64,000 nt of DNA. Source: Profundibacter amoris (GTDB lineage: Bacteria; Pseudomonadota; Alphaproteobacteria; Rhodobacterales; Rhodobacteraceae). Under the pieces are notes generated by a model. It did no database searches. It worked only from the letters and a program-made list of their open reading frames with translations, and was not told the origin of the DNA. Shown here piece by piece: positions 61,817 to 64,000 of this stretch. The position numbers were made by a program, and so were the translations under genes. How positions within the stretch are numbered: the first letter of the stretch is position 1; every line of letters begins with the position of its first letter. The stretch is taken from the NCBI RefSeq assembly GCF_003544895.1, contig NZ_CP032125.1, positions 758,001 to 822,000 on the forward strand. Reading direction: 5' to 3'.

Positions 61817-63178
61817 TCAGGCTCTTTCAAATCCACGGGCGATTTCATAGTCGGTGACGACTTTATCAAATTCTTCCTGCTCCCATTTGGCAGCGCGAGT
61901 GTAGTGGTCAACCACATCATCCCCCAGTGCCTCGCGCAGCATTTTCGAGGCGCTCAGCGCCTCGCCGGCGTCGCGCAGGTTGGCGGGGATATGGTCAACA
62001 TTCTTGGCGGCATAGGCGTCACCGGACAGCGGTGCGCCCAGTTCCAGACCTTCCTCGACCCCCTTCAGGCCAGCGGCCAGTTGGGCGGCCATTGTCAGAT
62101 AGGGGTTCATGTCGGAGCCGCCAATGCGGCATTCTACCCGCACGGCTTTGGTGCCTTCGCCACACAGGCGGAAACCGGCGGTGCGGTTGTCAACAGACCA
62201 TGCGGTGCCGGTGGGGGCGAATGTGCCCTTCTGGAAACGCTTGTAGCTGTTGATATAGGGGGCCAGGAAATAGGTGTAGTCGGGGGCGTATTTGATCATC
62301 CCCGCGATATAGCTGCGCATCAGGTCGGACATGCCGTGCGGTTTGTCCGCGTCATAAAACAGCGATGTGCCGTCTTTCCACAGGGATTGGTGAACGTGCG
62401 AAGACGAGCCGACCTTTTCGTGATGCCATTTGGGCAGGAAGGTCACGGCGTGGCCCTGTGCCCATGCAATTTCCTTGATCGCGTGTTTGGCAATCGTGTG
62501 GTGGTCGGCGCAATCCAGCGGCGCGCCGTATTTGATGTTCAATTCTTCCTGCCCTGCCTCGGCCTCGCCTTTGGAGCCTTCCACGGGCACACCGGCTGCA
62601 ATCAGATGATTGCGGATCGGGCGCATGATGTGCTCTTCCTTGGTGGTTTGCAGGATGTGGTAATCTTCGTTGTATGCACTGATCGGTTGCAGATTCTGAA
62701 AGCCGTCAGCGCGGATTTCGTCAAAGGATTTCTCGAACAGGAAAAATTCCAGTTCGGTTGCCATCATCGCGTCCATGCCCATATCGGCCAGTCGCGCCAG
62801 TTGCTTTTTCAGCACCGCACGGGGGGAATGGGTGACGTCATTGCCGTGGTGATCCAGCACATCGCACAGCACCATTGCCGTGCCTTCCAGCCACGGGACG
62901 GGGCGCAGGGTGTCCAGATCGGGCTTCATGACATAATCGCCATAGCCGCTTTCCCAGCTGGTGCTGGCGTATCCGTCGGGCGTGGCCATTTCCAGATCGG
63001 TGGCCAGCAGATAGTTGCAGCAATGGGTTTCTTCCCATGCGCCATCGACGAAATATTGTGCCACCATGCGCTTGCCCATTAGGCGGCCCTGCATGTCGAC
63101 CATCACGGCCAGAACCGTATCAATACTGCCATCGGCAACCTGTTTCTTTAGCGCATCAAAGGGAAGGGGGGCTGTCAT
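61817..63178 (-). CDS. Glutamine-synthetase-like ligase C (amino-alcohol glutamylation type)
   Basis: 453 residues, a GS homologue separate from ligases A and B. The ATP/metal motifs are ATELEFFLFE (about 140-149), GEAEAGQEELNI, GSSSHVHQSLW, VDNRTAGFRL and VECRIGG in the usual order. It starts a three-gene unit with the aldehyde and alcohol dehydrogenases, the same gene set found around the gamma-glutamylethanolamide ligase GlnA4 of Streptomyces. So an ethanolamine- or aminopropanol-type substrate is a good guess. It begins 67 bases downstream of a TRAP binding protein, across a hairpin. Confidence 0.87.
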   Translation of the reverse strand: MTAPLPFDALKKQVADGSIDTVLAVMVDMQGRLMGKRMVAQYFVDGAWEETHCCNYLLATDLEMATPDGYASTSWESGYGDYVMKPDLDTLRPVPWLEGTAMVLCDVLDHHGNDVTHSPRAVLKKQLARLADMGMDAMMATELEFFLFEKSFDEIRADGFQNLQPISAYNEDYHILQTTKEEHIMRPIRNHLIAAGVPVEGSKGEAEAGQEELNIKYGAPLDCADHHTIAKHAIKEIAWAQGHAVTFLPKWHHEKVGSSSHVHQSLWKDGTSLFYDADKPHGMSDLMRSYIAGMIKYAPDYTYFLAPYINSYKRFQKGTFAPTGTAWSVDNRTAGFRLCGEGTKAVRVECRIGGSDMNPYLTMAAQLAAGLKGVEEGLELGAPLSGDAYAAKNVDHIPANLRDAGEALSASKMLREALGDDVVDHYTRAAKWEQEEFDKVVTDYEIARGFERA

Positions 63179-63198
63179 AAGGGGACTCGCTTTTCGTC

Positions 63199-63225
63199 AA
63201 AAGGGTGCCCCGAAATGGGACACCC
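63199..63225 (-). terminator. Hairpin with T-run between the TRAP binding protein and ligase C
   Basis: In the minus-strand transcript GGGTGTCCC (63217-63225) pairs with GGGGCACCC (63203-63211), one pair being U-G, around a 5-base loop and is followed by four U (63199-63202). It could end or attenuate transcription after the binding-protein gene, lowering expression of the catabolic enzymes. Confidence 0.75.
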
Positions 63226-63245
63226 ATAGTATCATATTGTCAAGA

Positions 63246-64000
63246 TCAGCCGCGGTAAGGTGTGCCAGCTTTTTCCATGATCTCGGTATATTCCTTGAAG
63301 ATGTCGATCACCTTGGCAGCGCGCGGGCTGCGCGAGGCCAGCTCGTCCCAGAAGCCTTCGGCATCCTTGACGACGGTATCCCATTCTTCTTTCGGAATTG
63401 TGGTGTGTTCCAGCTTGCCGCCATTGACGCGCAGGTTGGCTTCGCCACCCCAATACCAGACCTGACGATAGTAATGCGACTGGTCGATGGTGGAACGATA
63501 CAGCTGTTGCAGATGCGGTGGCACCTTGGCCCAGCTTTCCGAGTTCACAAAGTAGGAACCACACCATGCACCCGTGACGTTGTTCAGCAGGGCATAGTTG
63601 CAGATGTCGGCCCAGCCAACCTCGTAGGCTTCGGTAAAGCCACACCATGCCACGCCGTCCAGCTCGCCGGTTTGCATGGCGACTTCTACGTCTTCCCACG
63701 GAACCGTCACCGGGATCAGACCATAACGCGACAGGAAGCGGCCGGCGGTCGGCACACCGAACACGCGCAGACCGGCCATATCGGCAATCGAGCGGATCGG
63801 CTTGTTCACGGTAAAGATATGCAGCGGATCCCACGCACCGGCAGACAGCCAGGTGACATTTTCAACTTCGCCGTAGGCTTCGGCCCAGATTTCGTTCAGG
63901 CCGTAGCGCTCAAAAAGAACGGGCAGATCGAGGCTGAATTTGGTCGAGAACGGGAAGTAGCCGCCAAAGTCCGAGATATCGACGGGCGAGGCCATCGTGG
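63246..64000 (-). CDS. TRAP transporter substrate-binding protein (DctP type), N-terminus off the right edge
   Basis: About 250 C-terminal residues are present; the gene continues past 64000. NVTWLSAGAWDPLHIFTVNKPIRSIADMAGLRVFGVPTAGRFLSRYGLIPVTVPW is the usual DctP hinge and selectivity-strand region, though the family's arginine is in a variant context. Aromatic residues (WCGFTEAYEVGW, GAWCGSYFVNSESW) suggest a hydrophobic or amine-bearing ligand. The ligase cluster follows it on the same strand, so it probably imports the substrate of that route. The membrane subunits would lie beyond the edge. Confidence 0.84.
   Translation of the reverse strand, partial: TMASPVDISDFGGYFPFSTKFSLDLPVLFERYGLNEIWAEAYGEVENVTWLSAGAWDPLHIFTVNKPIRSIADMAGLRVFGVPTAGRFLSRYGLIPVTVPWEDVEVAMQTGELDGVAWCGFTEAYEVGWADICNYALLNNVTGAWCGSYFVNSESWAKVPPHLQQLYRSTIDQSHYYRQVWYWGGEANLRVNGGKLEHTTIPKEEWDTVVKDAEGFWDELASRSPRAAKVIDIFKEYTEIMEKAGTPYRG

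Noticed and set aside
60749-63082. A 777-codon plus-strand ORF
   Set aside because: It is antisense to the aldehyde dehydrogenase and ligase C genes, both with complete motifs, and its translation is Gly/His/Arg-rich mirror sequence without any recognisable domain.

Overview
The window looks like the chromosome of a marine-type alphaproteobacterium of the Rhodobacterales (roseobacter group). The evidence is the GC-rich coding style, the family-specific small proteins (DUF2842 directly after purA, a DUF6524-like membrane protein beside secG, DUF2065 after hflC), a PutA without a DNA-binding domain paired with a divergent Lrp-type regulator, xsc (sulfoacetaldehyde acetyltransferase), and several nitrogen-salvage clusters. 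No prophage, integrase, CRISPR array, rRNA or insertion sequence was seen. There is one tRNA (Leu, UAA).

Layout. 1-2945: truncated xsc on the minus strand, divergent from an Asp/Glu racemase-like gene and an MmgE/PrpD gene. 3046-12537: a nine-gene minus-strand cluster with a polar amino-acid ABC transporter, two glutamine-synthetase-like ligases, a class I amidotransferase, a PuuB-like FAD oxidase and a DegT-type aminotransferase. This looks like an amine gamma-glutamylation route. 12672-20600: housekeeping (TerB-like, DUF1330, pyrG, secG, purA, thiN) plus a long acidic protein of unknown function. 20590-21192: a decayed methyltransferase. 21251-27895: transporter, amino-acid oxidase, AlkZ-type glycosylase, thioredoxin-like protein, serine dehydratase, and a MarR regulator with paired operators. 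27960-34026: rpiA, gor, hflK-hflC-DUF2065 and a DegP-type protease. 34174-41193: PLP enzymes, gnd and small proteins. 41290-45626: valS and an ECF sigma/anti-sigma pair. 45684-53376: a secreted-repeat protein, DUF2235, metF with a divergent LysR regulator and a MetR box, a Hint-domain protein, inositol monophosphatase, an AEC transporter, a GFA protein and a rhomboid. 53503-58204: a DUF3047-like protein, putA and putR. 58270-59190: tRNA-Leu and a TylF-like methyltransferase. 59281-64000: Fe-alcohol dehydrogenase, aldehyde dehydrogenase, a third glutamine-synthetase-like ligase and a truncated TRAP binding protein.

How the genes fit together. The two ends of the window hold catabolic clusters for small nitrogen or sulfur compounds. 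The cluster at 59-64 kb has the gene content expected for gamma-glutamylating an amino alcohol, oxidising its hydroxyl to a carboxylate, and importing it by a TRAP system. The cluster at 3-12.5 kb has the content expected for gamma-glutamylating an amine and oxidising it with a flavoenzyme. Both substrates are inferred, not shown.

The non-coding sequence is also informative. A dispersed 50-95 bp element with stacked hairpins sits at or beside gene 3' ends in six places and has supplied the C-terminus of one gene. There are perfect palindromes at a MarR promoter (27419-27438) and inside the ligase cluster (7797-7816). A MetR box lies between metF and its LysR neighbour. TauR-like direct repeats lie upstream of xsc.
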